DNA of 64,000 bases, taken from contig CM060833.1 in NCBI GenBank assembly GCA_030762175.1, forward strand, positions 160,677,501 through 160,741,500, written 5' to 3'. Both the position numbers and the translations under genes were made by a program. Positions 9,901 through 21,900 of the stretch are shown piece by piece. Source of the stretch: Metallyticus violacea (lineage: Eukaryota; Arthropoda; Insecta; Mantodea; Metallyticidae). The notes under the pieces were generated by a model. It made no database searches and was not told where the DNA came from. It saw only the letters and a program-made list of their open reading frames with translations. Every line of letters begins with the position of its first letter. Within the stretch, counting starts at the first letter, position 1.

Positions 9901-12900
9901 ACTAGATTTAACTTAACTTCTTCCTTTCTGTTTAAATTATTTGGATGTTTGAACATTTCTATATTGTCTTGTTGTAGGCCGGTATGGTAATGTGCAGTTT
10001 TGGATAAAATAGTAGCATCCTCAAAATGGATGTTATGTTTTCCATCTTAGAAAGCTTTAGGAATCAAAGTTCATTAAACTTTTTTATTTTTTATGAGGAA
10101 AAATTTTTCTCAAGTGGATAGTTCCATTGGGTTGTGAAGTTGTTTAGCAGATTCTGGTTTAATTTCATTATTTTTGGTCCAAAGTGAGCTGCTACCTCTG
10201 ATTTATCAACTTGCTTAAACCGAATATTCCTAAAGTGTTCTTTTCTCCGAATTTTCTCCAAATTTTCAAGTTTCTCTTTATTTTTCCAATGTATCTCTGA
10301 TCACAATCTGCACATTTGATTTCATAAATTCCTGATTTCTGTTCTGTTGGTATGGGTCTTTTACTGTGTAACCTAATAAATTCTGGATATTATATTTGTT
10401 CTTTGGGACTAACATTATTCCATGTTCTTTGAAAATCTTCTTAAATTTGTTCTGGTAAGTTGAATGGTATGTGAAACTTTTGAACTTATATCATTCCTTG
10501 GTATTCTCCAGTGTGGAAACTTCTCTTATCGATTTTTGTCTTTTAAATTTCTTGATAATTTTTATTGCTGTGTCTTTGTTAAAACCATTGGTTATAACTG
10601 TCTTTATTACCTGTTGGTACATAATAGGAGTTTAGTAAACAAGTTGAATACATAAGGGAGGAAGTATGTAACCAAATCCAATATCAATTCAGAAGAGTGG
10701 GTGAATTATTTTAAAACCCTTTTTGATGAGAATAATGGTAAAAAGGCATCACCAAGGCTAGAAGTATGAATGAGATATATAGAAATGTGGGGTAGTGAAG
10801 TGAGGAATGAGGAGATTGTTAAACAAGTGAAATTAATAAAAAAGAATAAAGCAACAGGAATAGATGGTATCCCACCAGAATTTATCAAAGAATGGTGTAG
10901 TGATGGAAATAGATTTAAGTTACTCACAGGACTGTTTAATTCAATTATGGTAAAAGACCACAAAAATTGGAGGAAAGTAATTATTCACCCAATGTATAAA
11001 GATAAAGATAGTGCAGCTATACCAAAAACTATAGAGGTATTTCATTATTATCGAATGTTGGAAAACATTTTATAGGCATCTTGACAAATAGGCTACAAAA
11101 TTAGGTTTAATATAACATTTTTTCAGAATTTCAAATGGAATTTCATAAGGGGAGATGAACTGAAAACATGTAAATTATAATTAATCTGCCATCTAACATT
11201 CTCTTGTGCTTCACTTTTAAATACAGTGGAACCGGAGTCGTCAAGTTAGTTGAAGGTGGAGAGAATGTCTCTTCGAAACCGGTCCCACCTTATTTAAAAG
11301 TAAGTGAAGTATAAGAGTTTTATTAGATGACAGATTAATTATAATTTACAATTAACAAGCTTCACTGTGTGAGTTCCAACAGAATTTTTTAAAAATGTCT
11401 TATTTTTCGAAAGTTTTTAAATGAATGTAAATAATATATTCATTAAAAATGTTACGGAATAAATGCATAAAAGATAAAGCAGGAAAACTGTACATGGCAT
11501 TTATTCACCTAGAGAAAGCATATGATCGCAAAGAGCTGAAACTGTTATGGAATAAACTATTATTGAGTAAGGGAGTAAGATATTTTATTGTGAATATTCT
11601 TAGTCTTATACAAGAGAAATACTTTGTGTGAAAACGGGAAAGAATGGTAACAAGAGAAATAAATCAAAAGAAGGGGTTAAGGCAAGGGTGTAATTAAGCC
11701 CAGTCTTATTTTATTTGTTCATTGATGATATTTTAACAAAGATAGAAAAGAGTAACAATACGTGGCCAGTTATTAATAATGTTAAAATCCCTGGGTTATT
11801 ATTTGCAGATGACTTAGTTTTAGAATCCACTTGAATAATTGGTTTAAAGTAATCCTTGCAGCAAATAGATAAATGTTGTAATGATTGGAGCTTAAAGGTA
11901 AATCAGGAGAAGACTAACTTTAGTATTCAAGGAAGGGGAAAAATATAGTATTTATGAGAAAGGGGGGGAGAGGATAAAGAATATAAGGTAGTTAGGGATT
12001 CTATTTATTTATGAGCTAAAGTCAACAGGGATGGTAAATGGGAGTAGCAGAAGAAATTAGCTTTGGCAAAAGGGAAAGGATTAATGGTAGTAGTTAGAGG
12101 TTGTAAATATGGAGTACCAGATATAAATAAAGTATTTAATATATTGGTTGAGGCTAAAATGCTGTATGCATAAAATATGGTGAACTTTTGTAACAGTGAT
12201 GTCAAATATTAACATTTTAAAAAATTGAGTCGAGATTGTAACACACACACCACTAAAATTCAATAAAAAAGGAAGACTAGTTTCGGGAGCCATCGCTCCT
12301 ATCGTCAGTTTCTGGTCTTCCTTTTTTATTGAATTTTAGTGGTATGTTACAATCTCATCTCAATTTTTTAAAATGTTAATGCTGTATGCAGTTGAAATAT
12401 AGGGTCTGGATGGAGGATGGTAAAGTGCATATGTTGTGCCTAGGATATTTTGTAGGAAAATTTTAGCCAACCAAGTATAACAACAAAGGAATTTGCACCA
12501 ATTGAAATGAGAAGAGTGGCAAGGAAAGTTGTGATTATGGAGAGAATTCTTCAATATTGGTTTAGAATTCTAAATTTAAATAAAATAAACTTGTTATGAA
12601 AATGTATAGAATGTCAAGAAAAGAGTTTAGGGAGCAATAGATGAAGTAATAGTCTCAGAATTATTTTGGAGAATAATAGATTGGGCGATGTGTAGAGGAG
12701 GAGGGAAAACAATGTAAATGGTTTTTGGAAAGGAGCAAGGAAGAGATTTGAAGATATAGAAATACAAAAGCTATTTAGTGAAATAGCTGGGAAAATATCC
12801 TTAATACTTTGTATATTGATAAAAAATAAATGGGAAAGAGAAAAGTATATTAGTAAATCAAGCAAAGAACAATTAGAGAGTATCACATAGGTAAGACTAG

Positions 12901-15900
12901 CTGTGTGGAGATTAAAAAGAATAAGGAAAGGTTTTCCTCAAAATTATTGTCCAATATGTGGAGAAAAGAAATATGTAGAACTTACAGTGTTTGAGTGCAA
13001 AGGGATGGATCTCTGGAGAAGAGAGTTTATAAAGGAGAAATGGTTGGAATTAGGTAGAAAGATATCTGTAATGAAACATTTTTATAAAGATAGTATTAAT
13101 GTTGGAGAATTCTTGAGTAAAGTTAAAAATAAGTGGGATTGGGTAATAAGAAGGGAAGTAAATCAAATATAACTAAAAGGTAAGTAAAGCTTTTTATATG
13201 TTTACGGAATGTCGGAAGCTTTTTATACAGGTAATACGGCAATTTTGGGGTAGGAATATTGCAAGTTAAGAGTCTGGGTTGAATTTTTAGCCATATTACC
13301 ATATACTGATCAATGTTAACAATTTAATAAATAAATTTAAGAAGAGAACTATTGTTATTCGGAAAATGTCTATGACATGGGAATGGCCAGGAGTGGAATT
13401 AAAAATTGAGCTTGTGATGTTGGAAATTGTTTAGCATTGAATAAATTTATTATTATAATAGGTATTTGAAAAATAAAGAAATTAGTAGTGTGTACAGATT
13501 GTAGCTGGTTGATATAAAATAATGGTTATGTACAGTTATTGAAATATTTCTTTTATTTTTGACATCTTTTGTTGGATCTGAGCCTGGTCCGTAGGACATT
13601 CCAGTAGGTTGCTGCTGATGGACCAGGGACTGGGGGCTGATACAGCCAAAGTGCAAAGTTTTCATTTTTAATTATTTAGTATTTAAATAAAGATGGTAAT
13701 GTATAATAAAAAAATTAATGTAATAAAGTTTGTAATTGTGGTAGTCACATCTAAAATGGCCTGGGCAAGATTTAACTTATATTTGTTGTAAGAATTTCAA
13801 TAAATAAATTAACCAATCAAGAAAGCATTGTGTGCCACTGCTGATTTATCTGTTTTTTTATCCTATGACAGTTTATCCTGTTTTTGGGAGAGGTATGTTC
13901 ATTCTGTTTTATATGTGCATATATGTACTTTTATTTTTATGTTATAATGAGCACTAACTTGTATTATAGCAGATGTTCCAAGTGTGTCTGTCTGCATTCA
14001 GGCATTAACACCTTATAAAATTAATGTTGTGCTTCTGAAATGATGTTCTTATATTTCTTTCATCAGTTCTTTTATAGTGCAAGTATCATTTCTTTAGATT
14101 TCTGTAGACTCTGTTTTTTGGGGGTTTCTCACAAATAATAGTCACAAGCAATAAGATAATAAATGATAATAACATGCAGTAAGATATGGAAATGTGAGTA
14201 GTGATGTCAAAAACCTTGCTTAGACACTGCAAAGAATCACAGGCAGTTTGATTTTTTTTTTTTTTTTTTTTTTTTATGTTGATTTAGTTATGGGCTCTCT
14301 TTAATATCTCAGGTCATCAGCATCCCAGGGCATGAAACGGCCGACAAATTTTGCTCATAGGCCTCTCTTACAGGCTTGAGGTTATTTTTCGTGCCGTAAA
14401 TTTATAATACGGGACCCACAGCACTTAAGTTTAAAATTTATTTAGTTGGAACTAATACTTCTTCGCCACACTTTAATTTCCTTCCTCAATGTCCTTGTTG
14501 AGTTTTGAGAACAGGAAATAGTCACTGGAAGCTAGATCTGGGCTGTAGGATAGATGGTTCATCTCCTTGAAGCCACATTTCTTCACAGCTTCCTTTGCAA
14601 CAAGAGCTGTGTGTGCACAGGTGCATTGTTGTGAAGAAGGTATACACCACCACTCAGCTTTCCTTGCCTTTCCACTTTGCTGGAAGCAGTAGACCAGCAT
14701 AATACTCCCCGTTTAGCGTGGTGTTCCTCTCCTTGAAGTCAATGAAGAATATTCCTTTTCAGTCCCAAAAGATTGTGACCATGATCTTCTTGGTTGACTG
14801 AGCGACCTTGGCCTTCAGAGGTGATGCTTCACTAGGTTTATGCCACTCCATTGATTCTCTTTTGGACAAGGGATCATAGTAAAGGACCATAGTTTTTTTC
14901 TCCTATAACAATGGTTTGCAGAACTTCTCTCTCTTTGCCACGGCAGAGCTCCAAAAATGCCTGACAACCAATAACTTACTGCTTTTGGACTGAGGAAAAA
15001 AGTTTGAAGCACCCATCTTGCACTAACCTTATTCATGTTTAAATGTTCATGAATAATTGGAGGGACTTGTTTTAGAAAGGCCCAACCTTGCTGCTATTTC
15101 TATAACTTTAAACTGACAGTCTTCCATAATTTCTCCTTCCACAAGAGCAATGTTTTCAGAAGTGAGCACCTCCAAGGGCCAACCTGCATGCTCTTCATCT
15201 ACAATGTTTTCTCTAACCATTCGAAAAATTTTGGCCCATTCTTTTACAGTAGAATATGAGAGAGAAGCTTTCCCATATGCACTGTCCAATTGCTGTTTAA
15301 TTTAATTTGGAGTAAGTCCTCCTTTTGTGAAGAACTTATTAACAGCTGGATACTCCATTTTGAACATGTCACAATCTTCTACACATGTCTTCTTTATGCA
15401 ACTATATCTGAACAACTGAACACAGTGAAGCAATTATTTACTAAACAGATAAGGTATGACACAAGATAAAGCGTTTTGTGAAGGCGATAATCTTATTGGC
15501 AAGGCTGGAAACTTATGTACCAACCCTCGAATGTTGATTTTTTGTAATAAAAACTACAGTTACACATTGCACATATGGTTAAAATTTAGAAGAAAGTGTG
15601 AAATAGTATTAATCAAGTTATAAACATCCTCGGGGGTTTTATATCATGATAGACCAAGAATTCTCTTTATATAAATATTACAAAAATAAAAATTCATTTT
15701 ATCTCAATTATTAAAACATTTTATTTTACTGAAAATTGTGGATAATTTCTTTGTATTGAGAAGATTTTATATCAATATAAAAATTAAAAGTATTTGCTAA
15801 ATGATTTTTCCTTGTTATATTTTTAAGTAAGGAATCTTTGATAAGTTAAGTGGATTATTTAGAAGTTTGCTGTTTAATAATATATTAAAATGTGTCTTTT

Positions 15901-18900
15901 CACAGCTGAAATGTGTCATGATTTCCTCTCTCGGAAATGGTTTACATTAGATGGCATCCCAGAGCAAGGTTCCACATACAACCAACATATTTCGTCTCTT
16001 TTAGAGACCTACCTAGGCATAATGTCTGATAATCTCTCCCAAATCAAAAAAGTCATAGTGTGGGTGAGGGATGAAGCCATTACTCTGGAGAATAAGGAAT
16101 CTTGTCTCAGAACATTCCCTAGCATCAACAAGTAAGTGTCAAGGCACCTTATAAGTAATTTTCACTCTTGTGTAGGCTCTTGTATTGTTCAATCTGATAT
16201 AATTTTAGGGTGCTGCATTGATAGAAGTAAAAAGGGCAATTACATTACTTTGTATGTATAAACTTACTCTAATGCTCCTGAGAAAGCTTAGATCTCACAA
16301 TACCAATTAACATACTATATGAAGAGCATGCACAAATTTATAGTTGCTACAAGATAGCAATTCTAAATCAAAAATAATTTGTACAGTTTTTCGAAGTACT
16401 TTCCTCTAACACGTATGCAGCATATGTTCATTCTGACAAACAACTTAGAAAAATGTTCCTTATACAGTTTCTCTCTCTCTCTTCTCTTCTCCCCCACACC
16501 TTGCATCGTCTCCAGGTATGCTGCAATGATTTTATAATAGAATAAAAGACCATCCATGCAATTTTCTTTCAGTACAGCCACATTGTGTTTCCTACAGCAT
16601 GCTCTATTCAAAGCATGATAAGTAATCATGAACTCTAACTGAGGTATTCATTTTTTTACACTAGACTCCACTTACATAAAAGTAAGCCACGTTTCGGGAG
16701 AATCTCTCCCATCTTCAGTTGCTCACTGAACAGCCGTTACTCGAAACGATGACTGTTACTGTGAAGCAACATTGTCTAGTCATTGTTTCGAGTAACGGCG
16801 GTTCAGTGAGCAACTGAAGGTGGGAGAGATTCTCCCGAAATGCGCCTTACTTTCATGTAAGTAAGTGGAGTCTAGTGTAAAGAATGAATACCTAAGTTTA
16901 GGATATATTGCCACTCCATTGCCAACAGCTTTGTAAGTGCAATAATTATAATCATGAACTCATTTGTTTTCTGGTGGATATTCTTTATAAAGAATAACGG
17001 CTTTTCTTTTATGAGGTACCCAGCTCCATAAAATAGCTTCTCAAAGAATAACAGTGGATAGATTGGCAGGTTTGTTACCAATTTTCCATGGTAGTGTGCC
17101 TGCATCCACCATTCTTCACAATCGCTTATACTTTAGACATATCTGAGCCAGATGGGTGCCAAGATTGCTTATGCCTGAGCAGAAGATGATGCTGTGAGCA
17201 TGTATTAGGCACTTCAGGTCTGATAGCATAGCGTGGCAAGGCATACCTGAATCCCATCATTACAGGTTATGAGACTTGGTTTCACCATTATGATCCCAAA
17301 AGCAAACCGGCAAACTCAGTCTGGAAATCACATGCTTCTCAAAAACGAGTTGTGGTTTGGTATTAATGACTGTGGTAAAGCATGCAGAGGCAGTTCTGAA
17401 GAGGATGTCAAAAACCGGTTCCCAGCATGTCTTCCAAGACAACATGGCAGGCATGTTGGGACAAGTTATACAACTCTATGGGGGCCTACTTTAAAAAAAA
17501 ATTATAAACTTTGATCCTGCCTAGTTTACTTCATAAGTAAAAATAATTATTCTCAATCTTTATTGACTAACCCTTGTATGATCAAATCCATATTGTTATG
17601 GTAACAAACAAACATATTTGATCATCTATTCTACCAAGTCTTTATATATATTTTTGCTCTTTCATTAGTTATCGTTTATCATTTTATCATTTATGAGAAT
17701 AAAAAATCTAATGCTTTCCATAGAAATGTCCATGATTTTTCACCAACTATTGCCACATTTTGAAATCAACAGACTTTCCTACTAAAACCTTAAACTTGCA
17801 CAAATGCATAATTTTGTAGCTTTAAGTTCATTGTTGCCCACTGTGTTGATTAAATGTTATGCTCATTAATTTCTAAGCATAGGCTGGTTACAAAACTTTT
17901 TGAATATCTCTTGTTTGCATTCTGTACCTGCTTTTATTTTATCTAAACTATAACACATTATGGATAGTGAATGTACATTATCTTGGCAAGTTTTATGCAC
18001 TAAATTTACACATTTAATGATGTCATTTGGATATTAATGAGATCACTTATTTGGAGCTCCATTATATCTTGTTCTATACATAAGGCTTTACCTGCTTGTT
18101 ATCACAAGCATTATTTTAAGTTACAAGAGTTGAAATAGAATTTGAGAAAATGATAGTGCTAATCGATCTTACATAATAAGTTCAACTTTTAGTGTACACG
18201 TGATTAAGTACTGGGACTCTTTAAAATTCCAAGGCAGTACATGTATGATGTTAGTTTAAAATTTTCTGATAATGTATCATAAACGTATATGCAATTTGGG
18301 TTACCTGCAAAGAATTAGCATGTATTATTAGTTAGAAACAAGTATAAACAGTTCTTAAAATAAAAGCAATACAATGTAAAAAAGAAATTGAAACCATAAA
18401 ACCCAAAACCTGTATTAATTTATACAATGCAGGCAAATTAATATATATCTTCACTATAAACAGCTTCAAAATTTCAAAATACCAAAACCTGTTTTTATTA
18501 TTTTATTCTAGGTTGAACTTTTTTATCTTGTACCAGAATCTTTGGAAAACTCTTGTAGGAGCCTCACAGAAAGCACTAGAATCAACAGTTGCCTGTGATG
18601 ACAAACTGAAAGTATGGCATTGCACAGCTACTATTATGGAGGATCTTGTGACTATCATAAAGCAGCATGACCATCGCAACAACAAGCAAGCTTTACTTAA
18701 GGTACAGTGTTATCTATTTGTAGTCCCTCAGCAAAAAATTAGGTGCACATGAATATATAATTGATAGTTTTATGATAAGGCCCCATTTTTTTATTAATGT
18801 AGTATTGCAAATGTAATTGGGGGGGGGATGGAGGAGTTTAAAGTTTAACATTTCACAAAATATGAATGAATTATAAGTGTGCATGCATGTATGTATGGAT

Positions 18901-21900
18901 GAGAGGCATTCAATAAATAATGCAGCTCCAGTTTATATGAGCAAACTACAATATTTTGTGTACAACTGATGCACTTTTATCTTCTTCTGCAAGGTGGATT
19001 TGATAAAGTTACCTTTCAGATTGGAGTCTTAAGTGATGTGCATAATAAACAAAGAGCAGTAATTGAATTACTTTTGGGCATTTAAGAAAAGTATATAGTG
19101 AGATAATGAGGATAAAAGCACTGTCATTAGAGCAAAAAGGCTATCATTAGCAATGAAAGGTTGAAACAATCTCACTGATCATTGACACTGTAAGTGGCCA
19201 CATACCTCGATCATACGTGCAGTGATCAAACTGCCATCAATTTTATTTAGAATGATTAGAATAACAACCAACTTGATATTCAAATTGATATCTCTGTTCG
19301 CAGTGCATGCAGTTATCAACCAGTTCAATATCCAAAGATTGTGCTGTATCCCATAAAGCCTAACTGCAGATCATATAGAATAGAAAAGTATTATTTGTTG
19401 AGTTGCTCTCTTGTTACAAAGCTGGAGGTGACAATTTCTTGTCCAACATTGTAATAGGAAATTAAATGTGGATTCATTATTTTGAGCCTGAGGCCAATAG
19501 ATAATCCATGGAATAGGTGTATTAGCATCTTTGGCATGTGTGATAATTGTGTTGACCTTCTGGAGTTGATATGGTTTTACCCAATATATTCTGAGCTTCC
19601 TCTGGGATAACAATCCAGAAAAAGCTCAAAATATGTTGGGTGAAATGTCGATAACCATCCACATCAAGATGCAGTCTTCTCTAGAAGCTCATCATTAAAT
19701 CTGTGGAGTTGCATCATAAAACTTCTTGTCAGTAAAAATTAAGACATTTCCCATCATGGCTGTATTCTTCTTGGTTCCTGAAGGGATTATTTTGATCATT
19801 GTTGTGCCTCATAATGAAACAGCTTACTTCAAAGTATATGCCAAAATTCTTGGGAAGTTGAAGCAGTTCCAGCACATCAATCCTTATAAGATGTGACGTT
19901 CATACCATTGGAAAGCCACACTCAAGTCTACACACCCAAGAAAAGATATCATTAAACTTTGCTGGACTCTTTTTTTCACCCACTCTACAATTCGGATCTT
20001 GCATCTTTTGATTTCCATCTCTTCAATCATTGAAAGATGCAATGTAGTAGATTACAATAAAATAAGAAAATCGTCCCAGTGTAAAGATGACTGAAACATA
20101 GAAGTATAAAGTGGTAGTGTGGCGGCCTACAGGCTCCGGCCCTTGATACAAACCCACAGATTTGCAAGATTATATTGAAAAATAGCATTATATACCCAAA
20201 GAATTGGAAAATCCACTATATTTGAAACTGAAATAATACATACTATAAAAGAGGAAAAATTAAATTAAATTTTATTTTATTTTCTAGCATGTCCCTTTAT
20301 ATGCTTAGTATGGTTTTCTTATCAAATGTTTTTTAATCAAACCATATTTTATGCAGAATAAATTATGTGTGTTAAATAAATTTTAATTTATAATTATAAT
20401 ATTAAAAGAAATGTGAAATAATTTACTCATAAAAATACCTAATCTAACTGATGCATGTGCAATAATAAATACAGAAAGCAATTATATTTCTTTCAGCCAA
20501 CCTTTGGTATACAGAATATGATTAACTAAAGATTATCACAATCTGTTAGTTAATACATTTTTGAAAGTGCTTGTATGTGTGCAGGATCTTTTATTCTTTT
20601 TCTTAACACTAGAATATTCGAAATTAGTTACTGAAAAGTAACAGTTAATGTTATGATAAATAGCACATTTACTAATGTGCACTATAAAGGTGCACTCAGG
20701 ATGATTTCCTTTCATTGCTCAAGCAAATATCCTATTTTTAAAATATATAATTCTAAATATGCAAAGCATTCATAATGCACTTACATATTTAGAAAATATG
20801 GAATTTTAAAAACCGGAGCAATATGAAATGTCAATGATAATTTATGCAACAATGCATCATCTAGCTAAAATGTGCACAGCTATAGTCTAAGGTAGTTTTC
20901 TACCTATTCAGATTGGTAAGCCAGTTGCATTTACCTCTTGAGCTAAGGAGTGCATACACTTTCCTTATCTATGAGCACAAAAATATTTGTTAAATTTTCA
21001 CTATGCTCCTTATTCTTGTAAATTAACTGTGTTGCTAAAGTGGGTGTTAATTTTATCTTCATACTCAGTGTTACTGAAATAACATCCATTAATATGTATC
21101 CTGTTCATCATGTACATGCCATTTTTTTTTTCTCTCTATCTTGTAAGCATCCCTTGAAACAACATATTTTATGAGACTTATATTTCTCTTGTGATCATAA
21201 ACTTCATAATGCAGGCTGTAGAATGTAAAACTGCACTCTTTCTATTATGTACATTGTTTGACTTCATAAGTAATCAGATTTCGACAACATACCGAGATTG
21301 ATACCCATAACAGTTTTCTCCATGCACTGTATAACGTATTGCTGCAAATACATTATCTCAAATTTTATAATTTTGCTCAAGGTGGAACTGTGCCAGATTT
21401 TTTTAAGCATCTTCAGTTGTTATTATTAATCATGTAATGTAAATGCAGACAACACTATGCATATTCTGCATTAGTTTGATTCTCCTTGTCAGCCAGAATA
21501 GATCACGACTTAATTAACCAGTTTGCAAACATAAGTTAAATGGATCAGTGTGTTATCTAAAGAATTGAATTACGAGGTGAGGACACAATATAAGTAAGAA
21601 ATGTATGTGAAGATATGCCTCTTGTTTATATAATTTAAAGTTCTTTTTTTAAATAAATATTTAGAATAATTGTGGATTATAATAAAAAAAAATTACATAC
21701 CTACTAATTTTGTTAGAACAAAAACACTGTACCCTTTTTACTCAACTGTTAAAAGAAAACTTAACTTATTGCATGAATGTATGAATATTTATTATTTCTA
21801 CACATTACAATTACAGTTTTAAAATATTTCCTTGATCCTTGAGTGCTTGTTAATTCAGGATCATGTGTGACTAACACCCCAGTTGTGTACATGAATCCCA

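Larger units (their letters stand above)
10640..13800 (+). mobile_element. Non-LTR LINE (RT plus Cys/His C-terminus), decayed
   Basis: Open stretches give IKKNKATGIDGIPPEFIKE at about 10833-10890 (fingers/palm start), GKLYMAFIHLEKAYDR at 11482-11530 (motif A with Asp), LFYLFIDDIL near 11710, LLFADDLVLEST near 11800 (catalytic DD), KMLYAVEIWGLDGGW across 12155-12410 once the foldback is removed, and NYCPICGEKKYVEL at 12945, the C-terminal zinc-type motif. Stops and frameshifts interrupt it. The 3' tail is A/T-rich (AATAAATAAA) around 13330 and 13800. Two hammerhead foldbacks sit inside. Clade uncertain. Confidence 0.75.
16623..16961. mobile_element. Palindromic element with a hammerhead on each strand
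   Basis: Flanked by an exact 13-bp duplication, TAATCATGAACTC (16623-16635 and 16949-16961). The 240-bp palindrome runs from about 16650 to 16892, with a centre near 16765. The inner part (GAGTAACGGC and its complement) and the outer part (CACTAGACTCCACTTAC and its complement) both pair. To its right lies one copy of the end sequence GGATATATTGCCACTCCATT also found at 26.7 and 27.3 kb. No coding sequence. Confidence 0.85.

Noticed and set aside
14448..14460. GTTGGAACTAATAC as a possible PLE end
   Set aside because: Similar to the GGAACTAATACAG end at 920, but better explained as the decayed mariner terminus.
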